64,000 bases of DNA from Branchiostoma belcheri (taxonomy: Eukaryota > Chordata > Leptocardii > Amphioxiformes > Branchiostomatidae). Position 1 is the stretch's first letter; every line of letters starts with the position of its first letter. The DNA lies in assembly GCF_001625305.1 (NCBI RefSeq), contig NW_017803224.1:135047-199046 (forward strand), read 5' to 3'. A program made the position numbers and the translations under genes. Below are positions 23,101 through 34,939 of the stretch, one piece after another. The notes beneath the pieces were generated by a model. The model did not search any database and was not told where the DNA came from. It worked only from the letters and a program-made list of their open reading frames with translations.

Positions 23101-24480
23101 GGGTAGGTTTTGATCTTCAGTATATTCTATGATATCGTGAATTAGTCTTACGTTTTGCCCAATATATCTGCCCTTAATAAACGCGGTTTGATCATTATCA
23201 ATTAATCTATGTAAAACTTTCTTTAATCGGTTAGCAAACACAAATGCGAATATTTTATACTCTGTGTTTAGGAGACTGATAGGTCTCCAGTTATCTAGGT
23301 GATAACGCTCATTTTTCTTGTGTATTAGTCTTAATACTGCACGTCTTTGTGACACCGACATTATTCCTTCCTTTAGGGTTTCTTGGATAGAATCAAAAAC
23401 TAGGTCACCTAAGATAGGCCAAAAAAAAATTGAAAAATTCAGCAGGAATGCCATTTAGGCCAGGGCTCTTATTGTCTTTCATTGAGAAAAGTGCTTCCAT
23501 ACATTCTTTTTTTTGTCAGAGGTATATCTAAGAATTCTCTATCAGTTTGGTTTAAAACATTTTCCAGTTGAATAGCTTGTAGATATTGATCCATTTCTAT
23601 CTCGCTTACATTGTCTTCTTGGTATAGTTGTTTAAAGTATTTCCTGCATTTATTTAAAATATCAATATCTTTCCTGAACTCTCTCCCCCCTATAAAAAGA
23701 AAATCAATGTCCTTATCGATTCCCCTTTTCTTCTCCAGATTTAAGAAGTATTTTGTAGGTTTTTCCCCTTCTTCTCTCCATTTGGCTCTAGCCCTTATAT
23801 AAGCACCATGTGATTTGTTCTTATAGTGATTTTCTAGGTCAGATTTTGCTTCATTGAAGCTGAGAATATCATTTTTTGTTGGGTTTTTATCGAGTACATC
23901 TTGAAGTAAGCAAACTTTTCTCTCCAACATTTCTACTTTTTCGCAGGTCTTATGTCACATTTACTAATTTTTTCTTCAAGGGTTCTGTGTATAAACCAGT
24001 AGTCTAGCCTACAGGCCACATTTTTAACAAGGTTACGCCAAGTGAATTGACGAGTGGTGGGATTAACTACTCTATAAGCGTCAATAATTTTTAGATTGGA
24101 GCATAGCTTTTTCAGGGATCTAGCAGATCTTTCTGCAGTGTCTATTCTCCCCCCCCCTTTTTGTCAATTACTGGATTAAGCAGACAATTCATGTCACCAC
24201 CGCAAATTAAGTTTGTGGGGTCACAGCTATTTAACCAGTCAGACAATTTTATAAGGAAATCGTTTCTTTCTTTTACTCTATTGGGGGCATAGATATTGAC
24301 TAAACACAATTCAGTCTCGTTAATTGTACAGTTTACGAGAAGGGTTCTTCCGTTAGGATCTATGGATCTAGAGTCTAGTAATGTGGATTTGACAGTAGGT
24401 TTAATCAATATTGCCAGCCCCTGCTACAACTGGTACCAAAAGATTGAAAGCAAGGACCTTGCCATTCTTTAGTTAAAATG
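20182..24480 (-). pseudogene. ORF2-type polyprotein of the L1/Tx1-like element (broken)
   Basis: In minus-strand order: an apurinic-type endonuclease remnant (NIYAPNRVKERNDFLIKLSD, then LICGGDMNCLLNP, about 24160-24480); a linker (23469-23930); reverse transcriptase fingers with NWRPISLLNTEYKI and DQTAFIKGRYIGQNVR (23056-23454); the palm with CIRQGCPISALLF and the catalytic-site phrase QVADDTTLL, where the usual aromatic before ADD is V (22159-22989); and a C-terminal domain (21625-22113 and 20182-20670). WRPISLLN-type motifs place it in the L1/Tx1 group. Frame changes at about 23455, 23050, 22990, 22150 and 24140 mean that no intact enzyme is encoded. The frame would continue across the piggyBac-like insertion if one TTAA is kept, so the insertion came after the domain was already in place. 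Confidence 0.85.
20675..21652. mobile_element. piggyBac-like nonautonomous element, 978 bp, TTAA TSD
   Basis: TTAA at 20671-20674 and 21653-21656 flanks termini CCCTAAACAGTACACCTGGG and, inverted, AGGTGTACTGTTGAGGG. The 18-bp perfect palindrome GGGGTCCGCGCGGACCCC occurs at 20692-20709, 20858-20875 and 21592-21609; the outer two lie just inside the termini. The interior holds ATGACGTCAT-like sites near 21027-21090. No transposase frame is present. Confidence 0.9.
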
Positions 24481-24984
24481 TCTTTTGTTTCTGAGGTAAA
24501 ATAAGGTAACATAAGGGAAAATGGGGAAATTTTGATACTGTATATATAAGATAGCGACATGTAGTGGGTAATTATAATAGATAAAAGGTATTTTTGGTCT
24601 ATTCAAATGATGATATGTTTTGTCAAAATATTTATGACTATCGGCAATGGGGGTTGCCAAGCGGTCTGTCAGCGTTTCTGTTCCTGGGTTTATTTTTGTT
24701 GTTTTTGCGTACTACAATGTATCTGTTGTAAATTTGCCATGCTTTTTTGTCCATCTACTTGAAAAAACTCAAAGAAAGATTTTTAAAAAAGAGCACGGAC
24801 ACTCGATGTATACTATGATTACTATCATTATGATATGTACAAAATTATTTCAAATTGTTTGCGTACATGTATTGTTACTGTATGTATGTATTATATATTC
24901 CTGTTATTAACATATGTCTAAAGTTATCTTATACTAGTACTAGTATATCCACTGTTAAATATTTACTAATGTTTAAATACTGTT

Positions 24985-25210
24985 TCAATATGAGACTAGA
25001 GTTCCACGATCTCACACCCTCGCCAAATGATGTTACCCTTGGGCTTTGACTAATGTCGACGAATTTGAAATGATTTTTATTAATCATGAAAACAAGATCT
25101 GAAGATCCATAAATTACATATGTTGATCATGTTATTCACCTAATGAGAGTCTTCTAAAAATGGCTACTCTAGAATTTCTTCATAAATTATCCTCTTTAAG
25201 CAAGGATTAA
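24985..25210 (+). repeat. Fragment of the CCTTCGCCAA repeat family
   Basis: AGAGTTCCACGATCTCACAC and CCTCGCCAAATGATGTTACCC match the start of the fuller copy at 40661-41551. Its end portion is missing here. The flanking sequence 24500-24985 and 25210-25590 contains no gene I can support. Confidence 0.6.
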
Positions 25211-25594
25211 AGTTTGGAAAACTATGTCTGTGCCATGTAGAGGTGAGCTGGCATTGCTGCATTACGGAATCATCTCGATAGATGGAGCAGTTGCATTGCT
25301 ACTTAAAATTTCCAAACACCAGGTAACAGGGGTTCCCGTACGTTTCCTTCTCGCGCCTTGGAAATAATACAGTAGACTAACATTATGATATATAATCCTA
25401 TTGTTCCAGGTAGGATAGATGATACAATAATTTACGGTTATCATCCCTATGTATGTATTATGCAAATGTGGAGGTCATTTGCATAATCAATGATGAACCG
25501 TTGAAATTAAACCTTGCCAAAGCATAGGACTCTCGCATGAGATTATATAACATATATGTAATATGAGTTGAGAAAACCGTACATAAGACAGGTG

Positions 25595-26731
25595 CAGTGT
25601 TCGAAATACCCGTCTGCAGTCTGCAATTTGCAGATAGATTTTCAAGATTGCAGAAGAAAAAATCTTACAATCTGCAATTTTGCAGAAGGAAAAAATAGGC
25701 TCCGGATTCAATAGTTTTCAATTAGCAAAGCAGTGGCGCTGTGAATAGATCGAAAACCTGCGCCGCACGAACCTGCCGGCGTTTTCCAGCAGACTGTAAT
25801 GGTCCCATATAAGGGAATTTGGGGTCAAAGTTGAACGATTTCGACAAGGCGACGAAAGGCGACGATAACCAAATATGGGCACTCGCCATTTTCAGATGTT
25901 AGATTTCGTCTCCCGGGAGGACCCGACAACTGCCTCGGCAATTTTCGGCAGTTTTCGCTGAGCATTTCCCAGCAGGCAACACGGCAAAGGAAACATGGCT
26001 CCTCCGAAAAACCACACTCGCCTCGGCGTTAATTTGCCGAAATTTCGATGTTTTTCCTTGGTATTTTGCACGATTCAAGCAAAGAAAACAAGTTGATCAC
26101 ATGAACAAAAGAGAAATACAGCACTGGGAACCTAATGGTCCGTTTTGTTGGGCGGTAATTTCTCATTTCGTGTGCAAATTTACGTGCATCACATTGTGAC
26201 CATATTGTGTAAAATCAGTGATTTTCGGCTCGATCCGAACCAAGCACGGCCCGTAGACTTGTCCTTTATGATTTCTAGATGACTATCGGTACCAAAATAC
26301 GGGAAAATATTGTTGCAAAATGAGAGAGACGGAGACTAAGGTAAACTTCTTTTATTTGAAGGCTGGATTTTCATTTTCCTGGCAGGCTTCTTTGTATGTA
26401 GTGATCATCAGTTATTCAGTAACAACAAATATGGATTTTTGTTCCGGTCAAAAAAACCGGTCCACCGACCTTTCGGTTTTTTTGGACCGGACCGATAAAA
26501 TTTTACGGTCCGAACATATTTAAAAGAGTGATATTTTGAAGAATTTCAGTAATGCTACAGATTTACAAAGCTATACCGTTATATATATGATGTAAAAATA
26601 GGCATTATTGGTTTTAGAATGTTGTAATATGGGGGCTTGTGTATTTGCAGAAAGTATTTCCAAATTGCAGGACGAAATTTTGACTCTTCTGCAATATTGC
26701 AGAGCACTGAAAAAAAGTATTTCGACCACTG
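25595..26731. mobile_element. hAT-like nonautonomous element, 1137 bp
   Basis: The termini are CAGTGTTCGAAATAC and, inverted, CAGTGGTCGAAATAC, typical of hAT ends. The 6-mer CAGGTG directly adjoins both ends; hAT elements normally give 8 bp, so the assignment is not settled. Both subterminal regions are packed with CTGCAATnTTGCAG-like motifs. No transposase frame is present. Confidence 0.7.
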
Positions 26732-26739
26732 CAGGTGTA

Positions 26740-28150
26740 ATCATTACATGTCCATGATCATTGGGACAAATAAAAACAAAAAATAGCAAGGTTGTAAATA
26801 TTTTCATGTAGGTATGAGATCTCCGAATTCTTGTTTGTGTGTGTGTTTCTGTGCGATACTTTCCTGCAGCGTAACGGATATCTTTTATGCTGCTTTTTTG
26901 TACACCCACGAATCTTCCTGTTCTCTTATGACCATATCAAGAGGGTCTGGGAGTTTAATCCAAGAGCCACCGTCCGCCGGAAACAGTTCTATTTTCCACT
27001 CACTCATTTATTTATACTTGTTTGTTTTGGCGTTTATCTTTTTTTTATTTTCTAATTTTCATTAATTCTTCATTATGTTTTATTTTTTATTATTTTCTTA
27101 AAATTTTTTCTTATTATTTTTATTTTTATATTATTTTATTTTTTATTAGTTTCAGGCGTTAAGCTACGAGCAGAGAACCAGCAGTAACGATGTCATCATT
27201 TGTTTTTTTTATTTATCCGCTCATACAAAACAATAAAAGTGCAGTAAAAAAGAAAGGTATTTTTAAAAACATGCACAAGGAGGAGGGACGGAACCAAAAT
27301 GCTTGTATGCTGCCCTGCTCCATTGACCTTATCAAATATAAGACGAAAGAAAGAAAAAATATACAACAAAATTCAAATACAGATCAGAAGATTGCAACTT
27401 TAGTGTAAGCAATTAATTATTAGTCGTAACAGAGAATTACAAGAAAAATATATGATGATCACATACACCTGAAATATTTCATAGTTGAAAATCATAACAA
27501 AGATACTACAAAATCTCATACAGATCAGTATATTACAAATTACAAGCATAAGAAATCAATCATTAATGGTAAAATACAATAAAGTTTCATGTTATACTTA
27601 CGTAATAAATGAGAGCAACTGAGATGTTTCACAAACGAAAAAAAAATGTTACTTCAGCTTGTAAGCGTATGAAAGAGTGGGGAAGTCACATTTTCCGCAA
27701 GCATACGAGCTATTAAGGAGCCTGGGGGGAAATGGAGCTCTTTTAATTCCGCTTCCCCCTTGAGGATCGATGACATTTCATGATTGAATAGTGATGATCC
27801 GGCGTTCTGATCAGACGCATCCTGTCTGGTTACGTTGACGTCAGAGACACGAGAATCCGCTGTGCAGGTCCGCCCTCCTACATTGTTGCACATCATTAGA
27901 TTTCATGCAACCGTACGGCAAGCACGTCACCGCAGGCCGACTAAATTACCCCGGGGAAAACGGAACCCAACAATATTGCCTGCTCGGTTTAGCTGCCACA
28001 ATACAGCCAGGTACTGAAAGCAAAAACTAATGATAAAAAAAATTTAAAAAAAGGAATTACTATTTTCAGAAAAATAACACAACAAAATGATCGTCAGATC
28101 AGCCACTCATTTCAATAATTCATTACATTACGTACAAACATTACATTACA
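26740..28150. other. No confirmed gene; A/T-rich tracts
   Basis: Includes a TTTTATTTT-rich stretch at 27040-27150. A minus-strand 80-codon open frame at 27654-27896 (containing SSILKGEAELKELHFPPGSL) lies in a locally GC-richer patch and could be an exon, but it has no supporting signal beyond its length. Confidence 0.4.
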
Positions 28151-28156
28151 TTATGT

Positions 28157-28174
28157 ACATATATATATATATGT

Positions 28175-28263
<89 letters not shown>

Positions 28264-28335
28264 TAGGTAGATTGTGTATTGGAGTATATATATAAATATG
28301 GTGTATTGAAGTATAGATATATATATATACACCTA
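28157..28335. repeat. (TA)n-(GA)n compound microsatellite
   Basis: TA runs at about 28160-28209 are followed by an uninterrupted GA run to about 28259 and another TA-rich tract at 28285-28330. Frames across it are low-complexity artefacts. Confidence 0.95.
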
Positions 28336-28390
28336 TTTTATTCACGACAACCGTATTAATGAAAAAAATAATACAACCGTCTAGATATTA

Positions 28391-28727
28391 AGTCACAGTT
28401 AGTAAATTTTATCGAAAACAAGGCGGGCAAAAACAAGATTCTACATTTTCAAATTTGGAGAAAATAAACATCGTTAAGCAAAGATCGCGGAGACAAAACA
28501 TGATATCACAACCAACAGGTATTCCTGTATTTAACAGTATTATCTGCCCTTGTAGATATGTATACATTTCGATTTATGAGAACAATGAACCGAACCGAAA
28601 GACATTTACGACATATTTTCCCATGTTAACCACCGTCAGAGGGCAACAAAATTTCTTCCTTTTTTCGCAATCAGGCGAAAATCAATGCGCGCTCTGATGT
28701 CATCCACAAAAATTACTTGCCGTGGCC
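28391..28727. mobile_element. Harbinger-like MITE, 337 bp, TTA TSD
   Basis: The right end reads CCACAAAAATTACTTGCCGTGGCC and the left end is decayed (AGTCACAGTTAGTAAATTTTAT). Both flanks are TTA (28388-28390, 28728-28730). Confidence 0.7.
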
Positions 28728-28998
28728 TTATTAATATAACTAAGACCTCTATCATACGGTAGCAGACGATGTAGATGGTTATCATTCCTCATTTATAAGA
28801 GGTATGATCCTCCCACGGTTCGCCGTAGGTGTTATGCATGTTGTGATGACATTTGCCTACACGGCAGAGGGTCAACACAATTAGCGCTTCGTCACATGTG
28901 TCCGAGCCGATTGCCACTGATCCTCCCGGCAGAAGCTAACCCCTACGGTTACATCTGCACGTGTTTCTCACACGTGAGCATGGCTGACACCAATGTTA

Positions 28999-29539
28999 GG
29001 CCGTGTTTAAGTGAAATCACCCAAGGCGGTTTACATGTGGTTTACCCCGAAGCCGGTTTCAAGTGGCTCCATGTGAACGCTCGAAAATCACATTGAAAGC
29101 GCCTTGATCCCAAACCACTTCTAGAGGTGGTTTCGAATCGGTTTTCCCGCATCGCGATTTGCGTCTGAACGCAATGTGATTTCGATGTAACTTCGTCTGG
29201 TCATGGATTATGGGGTGATATTTCTTTATTTATATTCGATACCAACATTTACGTGACAGCAACTTAAAGAGCAGTAATGGTCAAATAATGGGTCCGTTCA
29301 AGGGCGAGCTTCACCGCCTCTGGCGGGACCACTGTCGGCATTCGGCCGACATACGCTGGGAGGGGAGCACCAGCAAGCAGGTCGTTGACCTCTGACATTA
29401 ATAACACGCCACCTTGCGTGTTATCATCAAACAGCAATAAATGTAGCTCAAGCGAATTGCGATCGGAAACGGTTTCACCAGATATGAGGAATGTGAGTTA
29501 CCCGAATCGCGGTTTGGGTGATTCCACTTAAACACGGCC
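28999..29539. mobile_element. MITE of the GGCCGTGTTTAAGTG family, 541 bp
   Basis: TIRs GGCCGTGTTTAAGTGAAATC and, inverted, GGCCGTGTTTAAGTGGAATC are followed by CACCCAA and GGGTGATT. Flanks are TTA and TAA, so a clean TSD is not proven. A reverse-oriented relative lies at 13772-14361. Confidence 0.8.
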
Positions 29540-29785
29540 TAAGTCACTCGCGAACATTCTTTAAAAGAAATGGCATGCACAATTTGTGATTCGCCAGCGG
29601 CGTGTATCGCACCGTGGCTAAATTTGTGACCCGTGTGTCACTCGTACTAGGAGAGATCGTCGCCGTAGATAGTAGGCTTCATCGGCATTGACGTAAGCGT
29701 CTGTACCGTACTGATTAAAATCGATATGGATACGTCTCTGCTTTTACATCAAATGATCAAGACTATAGTCGTCAAGGTAGTAACA

Positions 29786-30223
29786 GGAAGAACAAGAATT
29801 CGGAGATCTCAAACCTCCATATATGAGTTTTTGTAAATGTTTTTAAACGGTACACTACAGTACAGTACAGAACAAAATAGGCTGTCAGCTCAGTACATGT
29901 AGTCTATTCTCGAGGGAGAACATCATCAATCAAACCTGGTAGGCGCGCTGCCTGCCCACACGTGTTTTGCGTTAAAGGAAGTCTGTTTTCCCTCAAAATA
30001 CAAAAGTTCTGCTGCAGTACCAAGGTCAGCCACCAAGAGGCCCATATTTGACCTTGACCTTCGGCTTCCTAAGACTTACCAGCATACCAAATATCATCAC
30101 AATCCATTAAGTTGTTCTGAAGTTATGATGACTACAAATGTGCGGAAACACAAACACACAGACAGATAGACACACAGACACACAGACGCGCCAAAAACAA
30201 TACCTCCATTTTTCATGGAGGTA
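29786..30223 (+). repeat. Variant of the CCTTCGCCAA repeat family (CCTCCAT/ATGGAGG ends)
   Basis: It starts ACAAGAATTCGGAGATCTCA with ACCTCCAT and ends CCTCCATTTTTCATGGAGGTA after a run of CACACAGACA units. It shares the internal AGTTCTGCTGCAGTACCAAG with the copies at 41365, 52585 and 63200. Confidence 0.6.
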
Positions 30224-30244
30224 AATACAACCCTATGGCCACGG

Positions 30245-30460
30245 TACAGGTACAGCTACGCATTCAGAACCTTCCCCCGAACACCAACAACCGACCATCC
30301 AAGGTCGGCTGAAGTTCTGGAACAGTCTGACCAGATTTGGGTGGGCCATGCCTACCTTTCTATACGAATCAGGTTGAATTTGAGTTAAATATGAGTCAAA
30401 ATTCTCTGCCAACCATGACCACGCCTCGAGCTACTCCCGAACACCAGCCAACCATGGCCA
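30245..30460. mobile_element. Fragment of the CCTGTCACACAT / CGAACACCAGCC family
   Basis: CATTCAGAACCTTCCCCCGA, AGTCTGACCAGATTTGGG and CGAACACCAGCCAACCATGG appear in the same order as at 38716-38880 and 59740-59920, with a short GAGTTAAAT/GAGTCAAA stretch. Ends are not recovered. Confidence 0.6.
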
Positions 30461-30599
30461 ATGGCAGAAAGTAGTCGGAAGACTCAGTATTAGTACAATG
30501 GATAGGAATAGGAACAGTGCGTATATGATGATATTTGGGACGAACATACATAGAGTTTTTTAAACCCCGTAGTCTTGTTATGTTTACCGAAGGAAAACA

Positions 30600-30850
30600 T
30601 ATAATTGTTTTTGCTCATCAGTTTCCTCTTCTTCTCTAAACACAAAAGGTCAATGACCCGAAACCAGACGTCTGTCACCATGGTAACTAGTGTTGGGTTA
30701 TATCATGTTGCAATTTTATAGTAGGAGGGATTTAGACGCCTGTCGCCATATGTATGAATGTGTTTGAGTAAGAATTAACAGAGCAGACCATATGCAAAGG
30801 TAAACATTATGCATTTGCTTTGCAAATGTTACTTTTCTAGTTCACATATG
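30600..30850 (-). repeat. Fragment of the TTTGCAAAGCAAAT repeat family
   Basis: On the minus strand AGTAACATTTGCAAAGCAAA leads into TAAACATTATG-like, CTTACTCAAACAC and CCATGGTGACAGACGTCTGG-like blocks, matching 34940-35160 and 37990-38190 in order. Confidence 0.65.
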
Positions 30851-31256
30851 ATTTTGAGTGCAGTCAATTTTGAGTGCAGTTCGCTATATATATATCATCT
30901 ACCATCAATCAATGACTGCACACCGTATGTGATTTGGCGACAGTTGGCATTTGCGTGACAATAAGAGACAGTTTCGCCTGAGCACCTCCGCCCATTGGTT
31001 CTCACCTCTGACATTCTGTACATGTCACCACCTTCGGTAGTACTAGTAGCTGTCATAACGTAGCTTTCCTGTGCACGACACTCCATCGAGCGAAGTGTTC
31101 TCAAGATTGGACGCGATTTGTACGACGCCACTCGGCAGATAGGTGGCCAGGAATATTTACCAGAGCATAAACTATATGAGGTTGTGTATCGTTGCCGTAC
31201 AGGGTATTTAGACACGACTTCCTTGTGACTACGCACCGGGGCTGAGCGATATCCGC

Positions 31257-31400
31257 CATTGGGTACGGCGAAAAAGTACAGGGTACGGCTCGAATTACCG
31301 GGTACAGCTTGAAATTATTTTCGGGTACGGCACGAATTTCCGGGTACGGCCAGAATTTTTGAGCGGGTACGGCTTGAATTTCCTGGTACGGCTTGAAAGG
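31257..31400. repeat. Minisatellite GGGTACGGC-TTGAATTTC, 19-24 bp unit
   Basis: About seven units containing GGGTACGGC or GGGTACAGC followed by (A/T)(C/T)GAATT lie just before the assembly gap. The gap probably includes or was caused by more of the same. Confidence 0.8.
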
Positions 31401-31448
31401 AGTTTGATGGGGGTGCTCCACTCTCCCACGCAGTTTACCCAACAACCC

Positions 31449-31594
31449 NNNNNNNNNNNNNNNNNNNNNNNNNNNNNNNNNNNNNNNNNNNNNNNNNNNN
31501 NNNNNNNNNNNNNNNNNNNNNNNNNNNNNNNNNNNNNNNNNNNNNNNNNNNNNNNNNNNNNNNNNNNNNNNNNNNNNNNNNNNNNNNNNNNNNN
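31449..31594. other. Assembly gap (146 N)
   Basis: Unsequenced bases. Any open frame crossing here is meaningless. Confidence 1.
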
Positions 31595-32119
31595 GATTTT
31601 CCCAAATGAAGCCATCGCTTATTCTCTGCGTGGAACAATATTGGCAAAATACTAAGTGTTCCTGAAACACTACCTGAACAAGAAATGGTTTTTAGAAAGC
31701 TGTCGAAGGCAAATTGGGGAATAGCTAGCTGGCTGGGCGACGTGAGTGTGATGACCATATGTGTGACTCAAATAATTAGATACTACGGTTTGAGAAGCAA
31801 TCATCAGCTATTCTATCTAACAATTATTTTGACACCAACCGTGAACTGAGTAAACTAATGAACACACAAGTCTCAAACAAAATCATACCTTAAATGTATG
31901 TTAGAATGATTGGTAACTACTTACGAACCAGTGTGTACTGTGAGGTATAACTGAAGACAAACTATGCAAAGAACATAATTGAAACATACGAGAGGTACTG
32001 GAAGTTTCTACATGTTTGCCTTGTTTATTTCAGAATCATTCTGTAAAATGTCGCTTTTTAGGCAAAAAAAAACTTGCGTGTCAGTCAACCTGGTGTCTCC
32101 AACAAGTCTATACCACAGA

Positions 32120-32425
32120 AAGCAAAATCAAATCAAATCAACTTTATTGCTCAACAACTGTAGCTGGTACAATGTATGGCAAAGAAACAACAATGGTATA
32201 TACATAAACTAATACTAAGATATAATTCTAACGAGCTAGTCCATAATGATACTAAAGCTAATCTATTGTGTTTTCATAGGAAGAGTATTATTACATTCTG
32301 TAATTCAGGGGATATATCAGCTATTTGCAATATGTTGTCGCTTTTGTAGTGATTCAAAAATGAATTTTACAACGTACACTGATATCTGAGTAGAACATGA
32401 AAAGAGCATATTAAAAACATGCCTT
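32120..32425 (-). mobile_element. CR1-like LINE 3' end
   Basis: On the minus strand the sequence ends GCAATAAAGTTGATTTGATT with a short GATTT tandem tail, the CR1/L2 style of 3' end. Upstream, YVVKFIFESLQKRQ is followed by a stop, as expected for the extreme C-terminus of the ORF. No other coding part is present. Confidence 0.6.
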
Positions 32426-32476
32426 GAGCGGCGAGAGTGTGAGAGGGGGTATTTCGATGTATCCTGCGGTTGAACT

Positions 32477-33060
32477 TTAACCCTATTTAGACCGGGCTTT
32501 TTTGGGCTTGGTGGGACGGGGGGGGGGGCTCTTTTGCCCCCCCCCCTCAGAACTCGAGAACGGTATATTGTAGGACCACCAAATTTTCAGAGGATGGTGT
32601 ACTAGTAAAAATTTATCATATCTACAGTTTTCATGTCGTTGTGACGTAATATGACGTCATTATGACGTCATTAATGTGATTTTATTGGCCAAAACCGTCT
32701 AGATAGGTTATTCCCTGAAAACTAAACAGTATACGACATAACTTAACCAAAAGTGTTTATGACAGAATATTAGGATGTACTAAGTCTTATGTTTTAGGTA
32801 AATACGTGAAAAGATTTGCTATCTGCAGCGCCAGCAGAAGTTACTTTTAGTCGTCTTTCTCTCTTTCCCTGTGTCCTACTTCTATGTGTCAAATGTGTCG
32901 AGCTGACGTCATTCCGATCGCACCACATCACGTAAATTGACTGCCGAGCACGCCTACTTTATGTGAGGATCATGGCGGCATCAATAGTAAACCTCTTATT
33001 CCTCACCCGCTGACGTCATCATGACGTCATCATGACGTCAACGGGTCATTGATTTGCCCA
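32477..33060. mobile_element. piggyBac-like element, left end clear, right end not found
   Basis: TTAA (32477-32480) is followed by CCCTATTTAGACCGGG and a poly-G/poly-C foldback, matching the reverse complement of positions 1-45. Inside lie clusters of ATGACGTCAT at 32645-32670 and 33010-33040. The right limit is uncertain. Confidence 0.55.
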
Positions 33061-33329
33061 ACGTTAAACGCGGTGAAACAGTTGTGGGGTGGAGTTAATC
33101 CACTTTAACATTCGATTCAGTTTTTTTTACCCCGACGTCAGCAACTTTGCGCAAATATGGGAAGCCAGAAATGTTCTCCTTAACTACTCGTCAAGAGGGT
33201 GAACGAACTACAGTACGGCCCTTTGAACGGGATTATATATACTATACATTAGGTAACAGTCTAAGGTACCTAGTATAGACGTCAGAGTGAACAAAACAGA
33301 CAGCAACAAGAAGGTTTTTGTCTCTCTTA

Positions 33330-33650
33330 GGCCACACCGACTTACTTTTATGGATGACATCCTCTGAAGACCCCCAAACTAGTACTCGCGGGCGAATAAG
33401 ACAAATTCCGGCCAAAAATAAAAATGCTACTAAACCACAGGAATACACAGCTTGCATTGTGGATTTGAGGCAGTAAATAGCATGCTGGCTTTTTGCGGAA
33501 TTTATAAACGGCATTGTACATTGTACTGAGTTCTTGAGTCGTGGAGCTTCGGCAGCCTGGGTGCCGTCCTCCAGAGTTACCACCGGCTTCGTATTGTCGC
33601 TAATTACTATGGACTACCCAGGCCTAGAGCCAGGCCATGCTAATAAGGTC
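33330..33650. mobile_element. Harbinger-like MITE, CACACCG subfamily, right end lost
   Basis: It starts GGCCACACCGACTTACTTTT with TTA before it and matches the element at 42058-42487 in reverse orientation, including GAAGACCCCCAAACTAGTAC and CAGCCTGGGTGCC. The opposite GGCC end is not present. Confidence 0.7.
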
Positions 33651-34939
33651 ATATGAAATTGATCAGTCTAACGGTATAGTATAAAGTAGCGCAAGACATT
33701 GCAAAATGAAGTCCATCCTCAACAACTTTATTACAAGAGCTCACAGACCTACCCTGAACAGAGACGGGGGGCGACACAAGTTATCTGGCACAAGTGACCC
33801 GCTACTACGGTCACGTGTCTCTGACGTCACGTTCCAAGAGTAGACGGGTCTATTCCGTGAACAAGGTTGATGGAGTCAACCGAAAATTTGGGGTAAGTCC
33901 CATTTTTGTAGTCCAAGTGTTGGAAGTTAAAGCATAGTCTTTATTTCATAACTTTATTACAAGTTACTATCTTTAGTTACGCATCAAATTCACACCCGAA
34001 ATTCGATTAAGTGTATAAGGTAGGTTTTAATGGGTTGATTGGTAATAGCAAGGGTGAGTGTTTGGAAAGCTTGTTGAACTTGATTTAGTTTTCCTTTATA
34101 GTTACTTATACTTCTTCTTGCGAAACATACAGGTACCCTCTCCAATTATTACTATAAGAATCCACAGTCGCGACGAAATAGACATAGACAGATTAATAAC
34201 GGAATTATCGTAAACGGTGCGTCAAATGTATACGTACTTACCGATAGATGACTCGTATGTCTACTTATGATGACGTTTAATGAGCCCAACTCGTGGTGCT
34301 TATTGTGCTAAGTGTTCGGATTGCAGCGCGAGTGGTTGTTTATTATAATTGATTGACGCACGTTCGGGTCCTCCAATTAAATGTGATTACCCTTTAAGTG
34401 ACGAGGGAGTCGTCATTAGTACTTGGCACGTCAAATAAGTATTGAATCCTGATACCATATACCAGTTAATCATTACAATCAAGCTACAGAGGAAAAAAGT
34501 TAATACGTCGTGGCGTGCATGCATCTAGCAGGAATATTAGAGCGAGAAAAGCCAGTAGAAACAAGACTGGCAATGAAAACATACATTCCCATGGCGACGG
34601 TGGTTGCTGTTAGGGTTATTGTTTGCATGGCACTGCCATTATTTCATGATTTTGAGGAAGACTTGGTACCTGTTAGGTCTAGACAGATACAGTGCACTCC
34701 TCCCCTGAGTGTATAGTGAACGAGCCCCGCGGTCACAGAAAAGTAGGGCCATCCTAGGAAGAGAGGTCTTCCCAAGGGTTTCCAGGAATGTGGGCATAGA
34801 TGTGGGTCAGAGAAATGCCTGTGGACATTTCACATGCCTGTGGACAAAATGCCTGTACCATTCCTAGAATTCTTGCAAATTGCACACAATACTGTACCAT
34901 TAGGCTCCTCCCTGAGACGCCGCCAAAAAATATACAAAA
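33651..34939. other. No gene seen
   Basis: Unique-looking sequence without a supported frame. The short plus-strand frame at 34510-34716 has no supporting signals. Confidence 0.4.

Larger units (their letters stand above)
19674..24500 (-). mobile_element. L1/Tx1-like non-LTR retrotransposon, 5'-truncated, interrupted
   Basis: The element runs on the minus strand from an endonuclease fragment near 24500 to a 3' end with AATAAAAGCATTAAAAAAA at 19674. Its coding region (see the separate pseudogene entry) is broken by frameshifts and by a 978-bp piggyBac-like insertion at 20675-21652. About 500 bp of 3' untranslated sequence lie between the last stop (20182) and the A-rich end. The 5' half, including any ORF1, is absent. 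Confidence 0.85.

Noticed and set aside
30895-31236. 113-codon minus-strand frame with an internal donor-like AGAGGTGAGA
   Set aside because: Cys-containing but no family, acceptor or partner exon; runs into the minisatellite beside the gap.
31101-31758. Several long open frames crossing 31449-31594
   Set aside because: They run through unknown bases, so their length has no meaning.
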